Part shown: positions 62,401 to 64,000 of the stretch, piece after piece | Layout: the number at the start of each line of letters is the position of its first letter | Position numbering within the stretch: position 1 is the stretch's first letter | Assembly (NCBI GenBank): GCA_024734555.1 | Contig: JANPWX010000029.1 | Coordinates: forward strand, 3,927,386-3,991,385 | DNA length: 64,000 nucleotides | Direction: 5' to 3' | DNA from: Trochalopteron elliotii | Lineage: Eukaryota > Chordata > Aves > Passeriformes > Leiothrichidae | Program-made: the position numbers and the translations under genes | The notes under the pieces: generated by a model | Databases searched by the model: none | Told to the model about the DNA's origin: nothing | What the model saw: the letters and a program-made list of their open reading frames with translations, nothing else

Positions 62401-63951
62401 CAGAAATCAATCACAACACCTTGGTCTGCTTTAAGGTGTTTCTTTTGACAGCCACCCAACACACAGCAGCACATCCTTAAGAGTGCACTGGAACTACCCA
62501 TATGAGCTTTATGTTTGCAAAAAATCCAAACAATGCCATTAGATCCATCCCCTGGCACGACACTGCAAAGGACATTTCTGCAAAACACCCTGTGCCAGCA
62601 AAGCCCTGAGCACAGCAACTGTGCACAGGGTGTTTTCAAGGAGTTTGACATAAACTGCATTGGAGATGACTGACGTTGGGCACATCTGTGAGGGCTTTCT
62701 CACAAATGCCATTTGGCATTAGAGTACTGCTCTGAAAGCTGAAATTACAAACTCCCCAGAGGTGCCAGAGGACAGCATCAAGGCCAGGACCTGAGCCAGC
62801 AAGCAGAACCACACAAAGCCAATATAACTTGTAACAGCCCTTCTTGGAGGCAGCCAGTACCTAACCCCAAGAGGTAAAGGAGTAACCCTCACTGCATTTG
62901 CAGGCAGATTGCTGAAATTAAAAATGAAAGACAGTGGAAAAAAGGAAACAAGTAAATGTGCTGACAAAAAGCTGATATGCTCTTTGTGAAGGGGAAAGCC
63001 TCCTGCCCAGGGCAGCAGCCTGGAGGCTTCACAGAGACTCAGGCTGGGGGTCTCAGAATCACTGAGGTTGTAAAACACCTCTGAGGTCACTGAGTGCAAC
63101 CTATGACCCAACATCACCTTGTCAACTAGATCATGGCATTAAGGGCCATGTCCAGTCTTTCCTTAAACATCTCCAGGGACAGTGACTTCACCACCTCCCT
63201 GGGCAGCCCCTTCTAATGTTTAATCACCCCTTCTGTGAAGAAATTCTTCCTAATGACCTCCCCTGGTGCAGTTTAAGACTATGTCCTGCCATCACTTGTT
63301 ATCTGGGAGAAAAGCCTGACAACCACTTAGCTTCACTCTCCAGTCAGGAAGTTGAAGAAAGCAAGAAGGTTCCCCTCGAGCCTCTTCTCCTCCAGGCTGA
63401 GCCTCCACAGCTCCTTCAGCCAGTCCTTGTGCTCCAGACCCTTCCCCAGCTGCGTTATCCTTCTCTGGACACGCTCCAGCCCCTCACTGTCCTTTCTGCA
63501 CTGAGGGGCCCCTCTCGCGGCGCACAGAGCCGGGGTGTCCCCGCTGCGGCCCATACTCACATCCGCCCCACGCCCTCGTACATGCGGGTCTCGTCCACCA
63601 GCATCATCACCTCCGTGTCGGTGAGGTGCGCGTGCTTCTTGGTCTTGGTGAGCTGTTCGATCTGCAGGTCGGCCAGTTTCACCTTCTGCTGCGTGTCCAT
63701 CACCTTCGCCTGCAGCTCCGTGAAGGCCTGGCCGGGGGAGAGCGCCGGGCTGAGGAGCGCCGGGGGCACAACCCGCCGGGCTGCGGGCACGAGGGGACCG
63801 GCCGGCGGCGCCGGGACACGGACAGGGACAAGGGGGTGGGATGGGACACACAGAGAAAGGGTGGAACACAAGGAGAGAGCACACAGGAAAGGGGAACACA
63901 CGGGCGGGGGTCTCCTACCTTCTTCAGCTCCAGGTCCACGGGCGCCGCCAT
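32407..63951 (-). CDS. PFDN1: PFDN1, prefoldin subunit 1 (spliced, 4 coding exons)
   Basis: The coding sequence joins, on the minus strand, 63951-63919, 63727-63561, 48569-48485 and 32490-32407. It encodes 122 aa, the same as human PFDN1. It is one of the four beta-type subunits of the hexameric prefoldin, a cytosolic chaperone that captures nascent actin and tubulin and hands them to the CCT/TRiC chaperonin. The visible layout is the beta-prefoldin one: an N-terminal coiled-coil helix (about 5-42), a beta-hairpin segment with HAHLTDTEV, YEGVGRMF and the following ILQ (about 43-72), and a C-terminal coiled-coil helix (about 76-118). All exon boundaries preserve the frame. Compared with human, differences concentrate at residues 72-78 (PKGVIHN in place of SKEAIHS). 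Confidence 0.97.
37051..37378. repeat. 20/21-bp minisatellite, about 16 copies
   Basis: The + strand unit is AATGGCTTTGGGGGTGCAGGC. About 16 tandem copies occur, mixing 21-bp forms (GGGGGTGCAGGC, GGGGGCACAGGC, GGAGGTGCAGGC) with 20-bp forms (GGGATGCAGGC). It produces long open frames with repeated MAL/QWLWGCR on the + strand and AIACTPK/SHCLHP on the minus strand, which are artefacts. It sits in PFDN1 intron 3. Confidence 0.95.
41255..41278. repeat. C9-A15 homopolymer tract
   Basis: Nine C followed by fifteen A in PFDN1 intron 3. The sequence before it shows no retroelement that I recognise. Confidence 0.9.
45029..45404 (+). mobile_element. CR1 LINE 3'-end fragment
   Basis: CR1 blocks occur in sense order: 'ggctgttcagcctggagatgagaagg', 'aacctcacagcaccttccag', 'cctgaagggacctacagggaagcc', 'gtgaggccctggcacaggtagcccagagaagctgtggctgcccc', 'ggaaggtgtccctgcccatggcag', 'atgatctttaaagtc' and the tail ATTCTATGATTCA. 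It is inserted antisense to PFDN1 and 5'-truncated. Confidence 0.93.
47002..47119. repeat. 39-bp tandem repeat, 3 copies
   Basis: Three copies begin near 47002, 47041 and 47080, each containing 'agccacattccacctgc', then 'cccaaaccc' and a short variable end. Because 39 is a multiple of three, the repeat keeps open frames (AVSHIPPAPKPRG on +, GFGSRWNVAHST on -). There is no sign that it is coding. Confidence 0.9.
48485..48569 (-). CDS. PFDN1: PFDN1 exon 3 (completes codon 67; residues 68-95)
   Basis: On the minus strand the acceptor is CTTGTAG|GTTTAT and the donor GAG|GTAAGT. The first base completes Met67. The exon encodes FILQPKGVIHNQLLEKQ then RIAEEKIKELE, the turn and first half of the C-terminal coiled coil. 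The 85-nt length restores the frame left at phase 2 by exon 2. Confidence 0.96.
49002..49403 (+). mobile_element. CR1 LINE 3'-end fragment
   Basis: CR1 blocks occur in sense order: 'aggctgagggagttggggttg', 'cctggagaagaacaggctc', 'accttactgcagcttttcagt', 'aaggggcaacagttt', 'gggccagggttaggttgga', 'gtgaggtcctggcacaagctgtcc', 'ggctgccccacccctg', 'gaaggtgtcccatggcagggg', 'gaacctttccaaccca', and the tail TTCTGTGATTTGAT. Confidence 0.93.
55462..55480. repeat. Poly-A tract (A19)
   Basis: Nineteen consecutive A on the + strand in PFDN1 intron 2. It could be a retroposed transcript tail, but the upstream sequence is not recognisable. Confidence 0.9.
56227..56247. repeat. Poly-A tract (A21)
   Basis: Twenty-one consecutive A on the + strand (poly-T in the PFDN1 sense), extended by further A-rich bases to 56254. 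No retroelement body was recognised. Confidence 0.9.
63055..63511 (-). mobile_element. CR1 LINE 3'-end fragment (reverse), next to PFDN1 exon 2
   Basis: The + strand shows the reverse complement of CR1: 'agaatcactgaggttg', 'gcaacctatgacccaacatcacc', 'ttaaacatctccagggacagtgacttcaccacctccctgggcag', 'gtgaagaaattcttcctaatg', 'ttgttatctgggagaaaagcctgac', 'ctcttctcctccaggctgagcc', 'ttatccttctctggacacgctccagcccctc' and 'actgaggggccc'. The element is in PFDN1 sense and ends about 50 bp from the exon 2 splice donor. Confidence 0.95.
63561..63727 (-). CDS. PFDN1: PFDN1 exon 2 (residues 12-66 and two bases of codon 67)
   Basis: On the minus strand the acceptor is CCGGCCAG|GCCTTC and the donor CGGAT|GTGAGT. 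It encodes AFTELQAKVMDTQQKVKLAD through EGVGR, i.e. most of the N-terminal coiled coil plus the first beta hairpin. The codon for Met67 is split AT|G. Read-through into the intron meets TGA inside the donor itself, so intron retention would stop the protein at once after Met67. Confidence 0.96.
63728..63918 (-). other. PFDN1: PFDN1 intron 1
   Basis: A short 191-bp GC- and purine-rich intron with GTAGGA donor and CAG acceptor. It contains 'gggacacggacagggacaaggg'-type repeats on the + strand, similar in style to the GGGACA minisatellite at 4390-4799. Confidence 0.85.
63919..63951 (-). CDS. PFDN1: PFDN1 exon 1 coding part (residues 1-11)
   Basis: ATG at 63951-63949 on the minus strand encodes MAAPVDLELKK, identical to the human N-terminus, followed by donor AAG|GTAGGA. 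The exon holds exactly 11 codons, so intron 1 is phase 0. The 5'UTR continues toward the window edge. Confidence 0.95.
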
Positions 63952-63954
63952 CTT
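63944..63954 (-). promoter_or_regulatory. PFDN1: YY1-type element over the PFDN1 start codon
   Basis: On the minus strand AAGATGGCGGC overlaps the start codon. It matches the AANATGGCGGC consensus bound by YY1, which in many housekeeping genes sits just downstream of the transcription start and often includes the first ATG. This implies a short 5'UTR and a start site very near the window edge. Confidence 0.6.
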
Positions 63955-64000
63955 GTCCGCGCAGGGCGCATGCGCGGAGGGGCGGGGGCAGCCGGGGCCG

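Larger units (their letters stand above)
48570..63560 (-). other. PFDN1: PFDN1 intron 2
   Basis: This intron of about 15 kb runs from donor GTGAGTATGG (minus strand, GT at 63560-63559) to the acceptor at 48570. It contains CR1 fragments at 49002-49403 and 63055-63511 and poly-A tracts at 55462-55480 and 56227-56247. The stretches 49410-55460 and 56250-63050 show no gene or repeat that I can support. Confidence 0.65.
63540..64000 (-). promoter_or_regulatory. PFDN1: PFDN1 promoter CpG island (cut by window end)
   Basis: CpG-dense sequence covers exons 1 and 2, intron 1 and the 49 bp upstream of the start codon, with GC boxes such as 'ggaggggcggggg' near 63977. There is no TATA box in what is visible. 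The transcription start is probably within the last 50 bases or just beyond the window. Confidence 0.75.

Noticed and set aside
63333..63899. A 188-codon minus-strand frame running through PFDN1 intron 1, exon 2 and into the CR1
   Set aside because: It uses the wrong frame through exon 2, while the correct PFDN1 frame joins cleanly by splicing. Its C-terminal part is translated CR1 sequence.

Overview
This is a piece of vertebrate nuclear genome, almost certainly from a bird. The evidence is two spliced protein-coding genes with typical vertebrate splice sites, at least six 3'-end fragments of CR1 LINEs (the dominant avian retrotransposon) carrying the characteristic ATTCTATG-type tail, several endogenous-retrovirus LTRs, and CpG islands at the promoters. 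There is no bacterial, phage or CRISPR content. The species cannot be fixed from sequence alone; a neoavian bird is my inference.

Two genes face each other tail to tail. CYSTM1 lies on the + strand. It has a CpG-island promoter and a non-coding first exon near 4950-5000, coding exons at 17618-17840 and 30411-30517, and a poly(A) signal at 30845. PFDN1 (prefoldin subunit 1) lies on the - strand. Its start codon is at 63949-63951 inside a CpG island at the right edge, its four coding exons end at 32407, and its poly(A) signal is at 32344-32349. Both reading frames close exactly across the predicted GT-AG introns, giving 109 aa and 122 aa. The CYSTM1-PFDN1 neighbourhood matches the human order on 5q31 (PURA-IGIP-CYSTM1-PFDN1-HBEGF), so this is conserved synteny. 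The proteins are not known to work together: CYSTM1 is a small tail-anchored Cys-rich membrane protein, and PFDN1 is part of the cytosolic prefoldin chaperone.

Region by region: 1-4389 is intergenic with one CR1. 4390-4799 is a purine-rich hexamer-type minisatellite. 4800-5480 is the CYSTM1 promoter island with a perfect CRE. 5001-17598 is CYSTM1 intron 1, holding a solo LTR, a CR1, an intronic CpG island with two forkhead motifs, and a second-family LTR just before exon 2. 17841-30410 is CYSTM1 intron 2, which begins with another solo LTR 85 bp after the exon and also has a CR1 and a third LTR family. About 30870-32325 is the short intergenic gap, with an unexplained CpG island. 32491-48484 is PFDN1 intron 3 (minisatellites, a CR1, a poly-A tract). 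48570-63560 is PFDN1 intron 2 (two CR1 copies, one about 50 bp from the exon 2 splice donor). 63728-63918 is PFDN1 intron 1.

The most interesting observations are these. The main coding exon of CYSTM1 is sandwiched between two same-sense LTRs that could supply an alternative promoter and a premature poly(A) site. Three solo LTRs each keep perfect 6-bp target-site duplications. CpG islands are not explained by either gene promoter. I did not find a new multi-gene system; the window is otherwise ordinary intronic and intergenic DNA.
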